A stretch of DNA of 64,000 nt from positions 75,917,102 through 75,981,101 of the forward strand of contig CM031858.1 of assembly GCA_018697195.1 (NCBI GenBank), written 5' to 3'. Positions within the stretch are counted from its first letter, which is position 1; each line of letters begins with the position of its first letter. The notes under the pieces were generated by a model, which made no database searches, was not told where the DNA came from, and saw only the letters and a program-made list of their open reading frames with translations. Below are positions 26,763 to 37,630 of the stretch, piece by piece. The translations under genes and the position numbers were made by a program. Origin of the DNA: Certhia americana (taxonomy: Eukaryota; Chordata; Aves; Passeriformes; Certhiidae).

Positions 26763-27010
26763 TGTATTTTGTCATTATTTTGTTTTGGTTTGTTTTTGGT
26801 TTTGTTTTTGTGTATCCTTTGGCAAACTGAGTGGTCACACAGTAATACACAATAAGACTAGCACTGCCTGCCCTCCGGTGGTATGTTGAATTCTTCACTG
26901 GAATCTCATGATTATTTGCTGAACAATCACCATGATTGTCCCATCTGCCTCCATTTCATTCTAGTTATAAGCATCTTTTCCATTACTCCTATCCCCTTTT
27001 TCTGCTCTCC

Positions 27011-27172
27011 ATGGCCTCAGGCAGGTCACTCACCCTCTCTGCTAATGCTTCTCCATCTGTAAAATGGGAGTAATGTGAGTTGTAGGAAAGATTAATTAGT
27101 GAATTAATATTTGTAAAGCACTTGAAAGATGAGAAGCACTAGATAAAGGCTAAGTAGTGTAATTACTATTCT
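27011..27172 (+). mobile_element. Ancient MIR/CORE-SINE-like fragment
   Basis: Several words line up in order with the MIR SINE. CTCAGGCAGGTCACTCACC resembles the MIR CTTGGGCAAGTCACTTAACC region. CATCTGTAAAATGGGAGTAAT is nearly identical to the MIR core. Then come TTGTAAAGCACTTGAA and a final ATAAAGGCTAAGTAG...ATTACTATT. The order and spacing over about 160 bp make chance similarity unlikely. MIR-type SINEs were active before mammals and birds diverged, so a copy this readable in a bird is old. The tRNA-derived 5' head is missing or unrecognisable. An unrelated tetrapod CORE-SINE is the main alternative. Confidence 0.72.
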
Positions 27173-30100
27173 CAGAAGTGCCTTCATGAATAGGGGGAAA
27201 AAAAGATGCAGGGTTTCAGCAAACTGATTAATATTGGTGTAGGTAGTTCTGGAGAAAGATGAACACAGGCTAGTTGGCTTTTCTAATAAAGAGACAAAAT
27301 AACATAAATTAATATATAGAGTTTGTAGGTTTTACCCATTGTTTTTAACAGACAGTATTAATATTACACATTTTCACATCAATCACAAATTACAGCTTGA
27401 AAGCTTGAGAGAAAATGTGACTGTGTGTTTAGGAAGTGATGCTCTGCATCTTCCAGCTTCCACATTCTTCTACTCTCATTCCATATACGTAAGTGTCTTT
27501 TAAGCATGCTACTGATTACAGATGCAAATGGAACTGAGAGTAACCGAGAATAAATATTTTAAGGTATATTGCACAGTCTCAGCTTTGTATTGTGATTATA
27601 AGACCATCCTCTCTACCCCTCACCAAAAGGCAAGTAATTTCCTAGTGTTATAATTAAGCCATCTTTCATATCTTCATGTTCATAAAAAGGGAAAAGAGAG
27701 GCTAATGACTCAAAATGAGTATGATCACATACTTCCTGTCCAGAAAAGATATAATTGCTAACCTGAAGAATTTTTTTCTAATGTGTCATATGGTTAATCT
27801 GTCATGTGTGTCTAGAGAATTCTATTCTGTTTAATCAGTGGAGGCCAAATTTTATTATTTAGCCACTGTCTCAAACTATACCATCTTCAAAAGAGGCAGC
27901 AGGTGTCTGTGCTTTGTGGAAGTGTGTTCTCTCCCAACATGTTTCCAGAGCAAGACTGTGTTAAAGAAACTCCAGCATGCTCTGTACTGGTATTTGGCAG
28001 CAAACTGTAGTGATGTAGAGTTTAAGATGCCACTGCTTAATTCCCTCTGCAGGATATAATACAAGTTTATGACAGACCATAGGCTCTGCTTCCCTGAGTG
28101 AAGAGGCAGCAGCAGAGACATGGCTTTTGCTTTGGCTGCCTGAGCTAAGGAGGCTGGGTTTTTTTTGCTCTGATCTCCTCCTGCCACCTTCAGTTTCCTG
28201 CTGGCTAGAAGTGTCACATTTCATATTATGATCTGATTCTCTGCCTTCTAAGCTTTAAAATGAAGGCATTAATAGAACCAACTGAAAATTAAGACTACTG
28301 GAAGGAAAAAGTAAGAGGACATCTTTGTACGTTATTTTTTTTTTCACTCTCATTTCAGCTAATCATTTAAGGTACCTTAGGCAATCTGATAATCACAAAG
28401 GTTTGTGACACTTGAAGTGCAGTCAAAAATGGGCAAATGAGAAATAACATGCAGATCTGCAAAAGGAAGCTTTTTTTTTTCTTTTTTTCCCAGAAGTTTT
28501 ACTATAGGTAAGCAAATTAAGGGGGGAGTAATATATAGCACATAACATATCATATGCCTGTAATAAGAGGGTGTGAGAGGGGGTAATTATATGAGTGGTA
28601 AAAACAAGAAGGAAACTCAGCATGGTTAGATCCTGCTAATCAGTGTCAGTTTCTTTGTACTACAATGAAGTCTTCATGTTCCTTGGTATCTTAAAAGTAG
28701 GATTTTTATATAGTACATGCTTTAGCTTCTTTATGTCATGGAAGCCACTTAACTTATTACACAATTGGATGCAGTGCATTATTTCTGGGAATAATAATCT
28801 TTCCATTATGCACATGGAAGGTACTAAATTCCTGATAACCTCTGAAGAAGCTGAGTTGAGGGACTGCTTTACCCACCTGTTCACTGTCACCTTGATGTGG
28901 CGTAGCTTGAGTATTCCCACACCAAATGTAACCAAGTGCTAACCAACATAGCCCCACATGAAGGGAGAGTGCTGACCCCAAATAAGAGCTTCCCTTACTG
29001 GCTGCTATTCCCATAAGTCTACTCTTTCAGGGCTTGGCACAATAATGCTGCAGGTTCTGTTTATTTGATAGTCCAGACATCTTCCATGTTACAAGGAAGT
29101 TGTCCTTCACAGTCAATGGGTTGGTGTCTGTTATCTGAGGGAAAACTTGTTTCAGACCATGAAGAATGAGACTGTATGAGGAATTAAAATGTTCCCAGTC
29201 ATACTCCTTTACAATGTTTCCAGCTCCTCCTGAAAAATAGTTGAGCGAGTGAGGAATAAAAGCAATTTATTTAGCATTTGATTTCCTTTACCTACATATA
29301 TTTTTTTATGTGTATATGGAAAAACGCAGCAATTATTCTTCCTGTTTTTCTCCCTCTATACCTATCCATTCTAACAATATCAAGAAAAGGCAGTATACTT
29401 CTCCTTATAAGACTGCAAAAATAGAGGGCAAGCAAACAAGGAAGGAGGAATATTAAAAGAGATTGGAAATTTAAAACAGATTAAAGATGACTCCAGAATG
29501 GAAAACCTGAAAAAGAGAAGAGCAATATCATATAAGAAAACAGTCAAGGGTGAAATAAAAATAAAACAGACCAGAACAATAAAAAAAAAGAAACAAATCC
29601 AAGTTTCTCATAGTTAGAAGACTAAAAGTAGTCAGACAGATGCAAGTTAGGATTCCTGGAAAGTCAATTTTAATCAGAGTTATTACTTGTTACTATATTT
29701 TTATGAGCTTTTCCAGAAAGCAGTAGCATCTGAAAAATCTCAGGCAGAGATGTTGTCACATCCTAAGATCTGATTTTCTCTATTATTATAAAAGCCCTGT
29801 GGTTACCCTGAAAAATGGACAGATATGATGCTTTATGACACTGAAAATGTGGCCCTTAAAGTGTGCTAGATTTATAGTATTAGTCTGAGTAAGTAACATA
29901 TAGGCTTCAGCTATAAAAATGCCAGGGAGAATCCCAATACTAAATTGCAGTTCAGTTTTGTACCCTTCAAGGGGACAAGCAACCCTTCCTTATTCAGAGA
30001 GACAGGAACAGGGAGGCTAATGGATGAGTGTAAGATATTTATGTGGTTACAAGCAGTACATTGCATCCCTGCACATGACTTTCTGCACTATCATCTCCCC

Positions 30101-32748
30101 CTGTCCCTGCATGCTAAAGCAAGTTGATGGCAAAAGGGAGTGAGCAGAGAGATTTTACTGGGAAGTTGTAAATTGCTGCTGAGACAGATCATACCACAAA
30201 TCACACTGTTCCCTTCACCTGAACAAGAAGGATGTGAGGGAGGAATTGTACTTTAGAAAGGATGTCCCTGAGTCATTCTGTTTCCCACACTCCTCCTGTG
30301 GTGCAAATTACAGGGTGCTCTCTTTTTTTGCTGTTATGTCTAAAGGAGGTTTATAGCCTCCAGCAAAAAGATCCAGACCAGAAAACTGCAAACTTTGCTA
30401 CAAAACCATGCTCTTGGTTACAGCTGTTTAATTTCTTTTCCAGCTGGGCTGTATAGGTGTATTGCTGACAGAAATTTTCAGCAGAGATTAACTAACTTCA
30501 AATACACGGTTTTCTTGGTCCCATAGAGTACATTCTAGTAGTCTCAAGGTTCTCAATTCATACAGGAAGACACACCAAACAAACTGAACAGAATTTTGAT
30601 TCTATTATTTCACAAAAGCACCTTTATGGTATGCATCTGTAAATAAAATAGCATCGCAAGCACATATCATATTTGAATAACCTTCTTTATTTATAATTAT
30701 GGACAAGAAAAATGCACTTGATGCTTGAATATCAATGGTCTTCCTCTGTGATACAAAGTTTATTTCTCTCAGATGGTAGTTAAAGTCCAGAACAGTGGTG
30801 GCCAGTTTTCATTTTATACCTTCTTTCCACCTTCATTTTCATTTTCCCCTTACTAGACCTGAATATATCCTTAAAAACATTATCCCTCTATATTTCCTTT
30901 CACTCACAAAGCTATGTACCCTCTCTACCCGTAAGTTTCCCTAGTTTTACAAAGCATAATGTTCATAAATTCTTCCCAGAAGTGAATTGCAGAGTATTTA
31001 ATCACCTGCTTTTCCCCACCTCATGATTTTACGACCATTCCACTGTGTAATTAGGATGCTCCAAAACGTTCACTTGTTTATGAATTTTGTGGGCCTTTAC
31101 TTAAATCTAGGGTTACCTGTGCCTTCTAAATCTCTCAAACATTGCAAGAATTTCTCCAAGAAAACAGAGATCACCAACATTGAAATGTCTCAGCCTATAC
31201 AAGAATGGCTTAAAAAAAGGATACAACAAAATTCAATTATGCACTTTACATAACATTATCAGAAGTGTCTTAAAGAAACATGCTGTGCTACTTTCCTTAT
31301 ATTTGGAAGTCTGGACTAAGTAAAAAGAATGGTACTGATTATTTAGTATAGCTAAACTGGGACTGAGAACAGTGATCAGGTGACATAAAGCAGTTTGGAT
31401 TTGTCTGAGCCCCTTGAGGTACCACAAGGAAAGCCTGATGAAGTCAGCAGTTTTCCACTGAGTATGACAAGAATTCAGCTGTCTCCTTCCATCCAGATCA
31501 CATCTTTACCTCAACATCAAGAACCTGTTGAATAAGATAGTGAATTAAAGCACTGAATACTTAAGATTAAACTTTTAATTTGTTGCAAAGAAATTTCTCG
31601 TGTTGTCTGTATTCATTATGGCAAAAAAAAATTTGGAAAGAAATTGATCTGTATCAAAAATAAAATATTGGATGATGCTGCAGGAAGATTGATCTTTGAA
31701 ACCTGCTGTAGTATTCACTGATGACCAATTGTATTGCTTTTGCATGAGATCTCACTAATTTATAAATTTGCTCTACAATTCCACTTAAATCAATGCAGCT
31801 ATGCTGATAAGGGCCAGATGAGAATTTGAAGCTGTCTTTGCTCGGATGGTACTTTTGAAATTAATGCAGATGAGAGTAAAGTTTCAGAGCTACCTTGCAT
31901 GGCAGTTAAGTATTACTAAGAGTTAACTAGTCTCATTATCTATGGAGGCCATGGGGGAAAACAAGTTGCCAAAATACAGAAAATATGATGGTTGTGAAAG
32001 TTTGAATGGCTCAAATGCTTTTCTGTAGAGCATTTTTAATGTCTTAAAGTGGTTTATTATTTATGTTTTTCTCTGAAGACATGAAGGATAAATATAGATT
32101 TACTTCATCTTTTCTATGTATTCTGATGGGTTTGCTGCTATCCTAGAGCACTCTCACACCTTATTTCCAGTTTCTGTATTTCCAGGCAAAATAAAGCAGA
32201 CAATCTCTCTATTTTTTTGTTATTTACTTATTAGAAAAAAAGAAATTGCCCAGAAAATTGAAACTCTTACTACATCCTGTATAGCTTTTTTCTTTTCTCA
32301 TACCAAAGGATCTTTTTAAGTGTAGGAGAAGAGTAATTCTGTGTATTGAAGCTATGGACATAGATGAGATCTGCTTCTAGACCTTTCTGTTCCTGAGTTA
32401 ACAGAGCTGACACAACTGACTCTATGTGTGATGTGGGTCACAGGAACATTGTGACTGTATTAGCACTTTTCTTACTGTTCCTCTATGGCCTTTTATTATG
32501 TATTGAATTTGCATTGATACCTGATAAGGTATTGAACTGAAGTAGTTTGTGTCTGTGAAACAAAGGTCTTTACAAGGATATTAAGAAACTTACACTAGTT
32601 CAATATTATGTATTTATTTTGGCATTTAGTCTATTCAAATCACCAAGTTTGGATACACAACTTGTTTAAATATGCTATTCATCTTTTAAAAAAAATATTT
32701 TAATAACTGATAGCCTTTGACAGTAAAAATACCATGGATTATTCAATG
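27173..32748. other. Non-coding DNA, no gene seen
   Basis: No supported exon, RNA or mobile element. Minor GC-richer patches (about 28080-28210 and 28860-29060) carry overlapping short open frames on both strands that resemble nothing known. A diverged repeat is possible there. Confidence 0.5.
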
Positions 32749-32754
32749 ATACTG

Positions 32755-33426
32755 TGACACAATGCCAGATTTTTCCCCAGCCAGCTCCTGACACCAGGCC
32801 AAAAGTGGGCTGCTCTCAGAAAGCGATGCAGTCTGAGATGCAGCTGCAGGACTTGTGCTCTACGGCACAGGGTGTCAAGCTCTGAGGGTTGGAGTAGAGA
32901 ATAGGGAGGAACCTTTCCTGTGGTTCCCCAAAGAAGTTTATTCCAGAAGCAGGTCAGGGATGAAAACAGCCCACAGCATTGCTGTGCTCACAATTTAATA
33001 CAGCACCAGAGCAAGGGGTGGGCACCAAACACAATCCAGGGAGGGATCAGCAGGGGCAGAGTGAAGGGGTTACAGCATTTCTTTGGGGCCAGCTGGGGCA
33101 AGGGGGAGCAGAGGGCAGGACACATGGTCCAATGGGGCATCAAGGGTTAGGAAACAGCCAGGAATGCCCGGGGGAGGAACACTCAAAGGATTGGTTCAGG
33201 GTTGGAGTGACATGGAAGGTGCCAGAACAAGGGGCAGGGTAACAGTGATTGACAGGGAAGGAGCTGGAACAAGGGGTGGGGAAATGCCATACCAGGTAAC
33301 TTAAGGGAGGATACAAGTTCAGGAATAAACTAACTTGGGGAGAACATGAGGGAACATAAGAATAAAACATTAACATTAAAACTTAAACAATAAACCAGTT
33401 AAGTGAAACAAATACATGCTGCAACA
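32755..33426 (-). mobile_element. Solo LTR, class II (ERVK-like), with perfect 6-bp TSD
   Basis: The unit runs from TGACACAATG to GCTGCAACA and is flanked by identical 6-bp copies of ATACTG (32749-32754 and 33427-33432). Six-base duplications with TG...CA termini are typical of ERVK-type (class II) retroviruses. On the minus strand it begins TGTTGCAGCATG. It then has a TATA-like TATTAAAT (32993-33000) and an AATAAA poly(A) signal (32937-32942) about 50 bp further on, leaving about 180 bp of R-U5 before the end. That order fixes the orientation. The U3 contains three related copies of an AACAAGGGG(T/C)(G/A)GG word (near 33008, 33224 and 33265). No coding remnants are present. The intact duplication suggests a fairly young insertion. 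Confidence 0.9.
32937..33000 (-). promoter_or_regulatory. LTR core: TATA-like box and poly(A) signal
   Basis: On the minus strand TATTAAAT (33000-32993) is followed about 50 bp downstream by GGAATAAACTTC, whose AATAAA lies at 32942-32937. This is the usual U3-R arrangement of a retroviral LTR. It could still act as a promoter or polyadenylation site for neighbouring transcripts, though nothing here shows that it does. Confidence 0.6.
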
Positions 33427-33432
33427 ATACTG

Positions 33433-36400
33433 TAAGTCTTCTAAATTTTGCTGCTAAATCATTAATTGATCAGGGATTTTTTCCCCCATGATTAGTATCT
33501 TGTCTTGCTCATGAGAAAATGTTTTTGCTTTGCACAGAGGAACAATACTGAACAAAGAATTCTTTATTGTGTAACCATTTTTCATTCTGTTATGACTTTA
33601 CAGTTAAAGTGTAATATGTACACTTTATGTGTACATATTAATTCTTTCCTATAATCATGGCTTGGGATAGTGAATTCAAAAGGTTAATTAGAGATTGCAT
33701 AGAATTTTATTTATTTTTTTACTGCTTTAATATACTGCCCCTTTGTGCAAGAATGATGTGCTGAGAAGGGTGCTAATTTTTTTTATCTACATAAGCAACT
33801 ATATAATTTCCTATTGAAAACATATTACTTACTGATATTCTTGTTCAGAAAAACCTCTGTCCCTTTATTGAGATGACTCATAGGAACTGAATTCAAAATT
33901 TTAAGTTATATTTAGGATTGGGAATAGGACCCAAGGCGCCAGACTTTGCTTCTGTTATTTAGAGTGTAGCAAGATTCATGAGTGAGTCAAATTGTTGTTT
34001 TCTTTAGTTAACACCTAATTTAAAGTACCAGTGTCTTGCCTAATAGTCCAAGACTACAGTAAGTCCCAGTTGTTCTTGTACAAACTGAAATTGTGTTGTC
34101 ACTTAAGGTTTTTCTCCTTCATGCTTCAGTCCCTTTTCTGGATCTGCTGTTATTTTTCCCCAGACCTTTACTTGTGGTGAGAAACAATTAAAATAATTCA
34201 GTTCTGTACAATGAACTATTGATGAATGTTGACCTCTATACCTTAAAAAGACAATCAGAACATTGAGTGTAGAAGATTAACATTTAAATTATTTCAGAAT
34301 AATTTTTTAATATAAAACTATTGAAAGATATTTGAAAAGGGGGTATAAATGGAAAAGAATTCCTGTTATGGTTATCTCATAGGATGGAACAAGAGTTTAA
34401 GGGAAGTGTTGAAATTTCTAGGGCTGGTGAGAGCTAAGATTCAACTAAACAAAGAAGCATGAAACCTGAAATTGGAAGCTTACAGGAGCGGCAAATAAAT
34501 TATGTCAATAAGGTCTATTTCATATTTAACTTCCTTAATTGTATTTGAAATTATAAATAATGCAACATGTGTCTGTCGATTGTATGTTTCATGAGGGATG
34601 CCATGTCAGAACTGATAAGCTTGTAAGTACTGGGATGACTTCTACCCTTCCACTGGTATAAATGTATACGTAAGGAGAACAGCCTCTTTTTCAGTGGGGG
34701 TTGTAATAGGAAATCACCTTAGTCTTGGCACATAAAGCCCTTTACTCAAGAATGTGTTTATGTTTCACATTAATGTGTGTAAAAGCCTTCTTGTTTGATT
34801 AATTAGTGGATTAATTATTACTTTGTTACTATTAGTCCCAGGGCAACTGTGAATCTCTGGGTGATAGACATTCAATAAATTGCAAAAAAAGGTAACCTTC
34901 ATTTTAAAAACTTTGCTGTCCGAATATAAAATATTGCCAATCTTATTATCCAGATTTTGCAAATTGAGATGCTTTTCAGTGGAAAGAGAGTGGCACTTCC
35001 AGAGGAGGAGCCTGAACAATTAAATGGCTAACACTGCTAGGGTAAAAAAGTTGACGTCTCCTACTGATTGTCTAGTGGAAATCTGGGGCACTTGCATTTA
35101 TTTCCTGTTTCTCAGACATTAAAGCCAGGATGAAAAATCATTGTTTTCTGTCTTGCTAAATGAGTTTGAGATTCAAACTTCCGTGGTTACTTCTGAGTGA
35201 TCTAAACCACATGATACTCTTCTCTGTAATAATGAACTTTCTGATATGAATGCCTTCAGAAAGTAAACATATAATCCATTTTATCTACCTCTCAACAACT
35301 CAAAAATTACTTTCTTTACTGCTTTTCCTAATAAAACACAATTACACAAATTTATCTGAAAAATGTATGAGTAGACCCAAATAAATAAATCTTATTAAGA
35401 ATTTCAGTATATATTTATCATTAACTTTGTTTCAGCATTCATAGAGTAACTTAAGGTAACTACATATGAACTATCATTGCTACTATAGGTTCCGAATCTT
35501 CTTTATTAGTTGCTATCAAAATATCCATTTTCCATTTTATATTAGTGCTTCAGATCATCAGTACTAAATATATAATTCTGTGAACAGAATTATTCTTAGT
35601 CACAAGCATATCACATATTATATGATATTTATTATAGATAAATCTGAATGGAAAATGGAATCAACTGCCCAGTGTCATAATTATCATCCAAGAACAGGAA
35701 AACAGAAGATGAGAACAGTCATAAAAGTTGACACACTTTGGCTTAACTCATTTGACCATACAAGCCTGAATACTTGGTACACTGAAGTCTAATTTCCATA
35801 ATACCCTTGAACCAAAAAAAAGTAATGAATACACCTCAGTCTTCTTTCACTCTGCTTTCTTTTATCCTGATCTAAATTTAAACTGTCATCTTTAATAGAT
35901 TTATTTGTATCAGCATAAGTGAAAGGCAAATTAGATCCTTTAAATGCATTCCTTGTTGGTTTTTCTCTTCTGCTGTAATAGAGGGAAGAACTTGTATTGC
36001 TGTATTGTTGTGCTTTTCTACTGATTTATCTCCATGTTGAAAAGTCCTTTCTGTACTAATTTGAAATGTTTCCTCCACAATTTAAATTGCCACATACACT
36101 TGTTAAATAATTCTAGTCTGTTTGGGCTTTGTTGTTCTTTTCTTTTTCTTTCCATGGTGACTGATTGCCATCTGGGGGCTAACATGAGCCCACCATACTA
36201 ATTTCTCTTATCCTAACCATTAACTGCTATTGTCTCCAGGGTCTGAGACAAATGCACAGATCCACTTTATCTCTCAGCTTACAGAACATCTCATACAGTG
36301 AGCCTTGTATTACGAAATGGCTACATCAGCTTCTAATTACTCAGCTCTACCCTACGTTGAATTCTGGTGTACCTTGAGAAACAGCATGCAAAAGCACATT

Positions 36401-36489
36401 TGTTTAAGTCCTCAGATGGTTAACATTGTGCATAACCTCTCACAAATTACAGCCTCAGCTGCAGCACATCCATTAGTCTGGAAGAATGA
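33433..36489. other. Non-coding DNA, no gene seen
   Basis: AT-rich. It contains a 12-bp perfect inverted repeat with a 5-nt loop (TAATATGTACAC at 33612-33623; its complement at 33629-33640). Two GATTAATTA homeodomain-type words 12 bp apart lie at 34797-34805 and 34809-34817. No exon is supported. Confidence 0.5.
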
Positions 36490-37130
36490 AGATTCCCAAG
36501 CGGCCCTGGTGCCTTTCCCAATTCCCTTGCGACCCACCAATCCTCTCAGCGCTTTCTCTGCGTGTAGGGAGTGTTCAGAGCTAATCAGGTCAATGATCAT
36601 CTCACGGCTCAGGGGACATGACAGGAGCCTATCACAGCAGTTACAGGATCTTCCAGACCTGAGCACGCTCGCTGAGAATCTCGTGTTAAGAAACATTGCT
36701 TTGGTGCCTCTTCTCTCACTCCTGACGAGCCTCTGAGGATTTCAGCTGATCTCTCTCTCTCTCTCCTCTAGACAGTGAGGAGTTCACTGAAAAAAAGGCA
36801 GAGCAGCATGCGGCTACCCGGAGGGTGTTGATTGAAACTTAGATTCTCCCCGATCGCTGTTGATTGGACTGATGCTCCAGCATTACCAGAGAAAAGATTT
36901 CAATTAAGGTAAGTGCTGCTTTATCTGGCTGCCTGCATCGTGCCGAATTTCTGCATGGAAAGTTCGAAGTGAGTGAAGTGCCAGCCTGCACTGCAGCAAG
37001 GGAGCCCGCGCTGCGCGGCGGGAGCGGGCTGGGGGCAGGACCGAGTGTCCCAGCCCGGAACACCTCTCGGGAGGGATTCGAGTTTTAAGCAGCATCCTAT
37101 GAATGGCTGCAGTTTTCTCCGATCCTGTGA
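36490..37130. promoter_or_regulatory. CpG-richer island, candidate promoter
   Basis: By eye this stretch has roughly 28 CpG dinucleotides in about 640 bp, including the dense GCCCGCGCTGCGCGGCGGGA at 37003-37022. The window is otherwise nearly CpG-free. CCAAT-type words occur at about 36537 (CACCAATC) and, inverted, at about 36861 (GATTGGA). No TATA box is evident. The island surrounds the candidate non-coding exon at 36772-36908, which suggests a vertebrate CpG promoter with a 5' untranslated exon reading on +. It may also be a shorter GC-rich regulatory element. I cannot identify the gene it would serve. Confidence 0.45.
36772..36908 (+). ncRNA. Candidate untranslated exon (5' UTR or lncRNA)
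   Basis: A CT-repeat polypyrimidine tract ending CCTCTAG (36750-36771) is a good splice acceptor or, alternatively, a pyrimidine-rich initiator region. After 137 nt comes AAG followed by GTAAGT (donor GT at 36909-36910), a perfect consensus donor. All three + frames contain stops inside the segment, so it is not an internal coding exon. One frame opens with ATG CGG CTA CCC and stops after a few codons, as a small upstream ORF would. Another frame reads 22 codons from the acceptor to a TAG, so a terminal coding exon is a weaker alternative. It lies within the CpG-rich island. The host gene is not recognised, and the call rests on signal quality and context only. Confidence 0.4.
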
Positions 37131-37159
37131 TTCTCTGAAGCTTGAGAAAATATAAAAAA

Positions 37160-37161
<2 letters not shown>

Positions 37162-37203
<42 letters not shown>
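37162..37203. repeat. 42-bp poly(A) homopolymer
   Basis: An uninterrupted run of 42 A, preceded by AAAATATAAAAAAAT and followed by GCTCAAACC. It is the longest A run in the window. It might be an expanded simple repeat or the tail of an old retrocopy whose body is not recognised. Confidence 0.95.
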
Positions 37204-37206
<3 letters not shown>

Positions 37207-37598
37207 CAAACCAACAAACAAAGAAAAAAAAATCGTTAGAAGCACACAGGAGTGGGAGAAGGGAGGAGGAGGAAAGGCAAGAATGCACTTTTACCCCTTG
37301 AGTATGTATTTGAGGAAGCACAGCAGCTGGAAAGCAAAAGTACATCATGGTAAAACATAGTCCTGAATAAGGAGCATCATTCCTTCGCCTGCAGGACCTG
37401 GTAGATGCAGGGCTTCAAAGTCCCTTGGCATTTAAATGAGACAGTAAGGGATTCTTGAAATGTGAGTCAAGAATATGCATGCAGCTTTGCAGGCTACCGT
37501 CAGACTGAACACTGTGACTGGCATGTGGAAGAATGTTATGCTTGGAGTGTGTTAGGATTTGGATAGTTTCTTTCGTAGGATTAGCGTTTCTTGTGTGT

Positions 37599-37629
<31 letters not shown>
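37599..37629. repeat. 31-bp poly(G) homopolymer
   Basis: An uninterrupted run of 31 G flanked by TTGTGTGT on the left and TGTGTGTTGG on the right. Such pure G tracts are rare in vertebrate DNA, can form G-quadruplexes, and are error-prone in sequencing, so the exact length is doubtful. Confidence 0.9.

Positions 37630-37630
<1 letters not shown>

Noticed and set aside
26440..26898. 152-codon minus-strand open frame with repeating PTNQ
   Set aside because: The repeat peptide is a direct translation of the (TTGG)n microsatellite, and the flanks show no domain.
32920..33376. Cluster of overlapping G-rich open frames on both strands
   Set aside because: All fall inside the ERVK-type solo LTR. 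LTR U3 sequence is non-coding in these families.
36305..36736. 143-codon open frame just upstream of the candidate exon
   Set aside because: It overlaps another open frame on the opposite strand and has no recognisable domain. The GC-richer composition of the putative promoter lowers stop-codon frequency, so chance is sufficient.
37097..37360. Open frames with poly-Lys or poly-Phe
   Set aside because: They are translations of the 42-bp A run and have no biological meaning.
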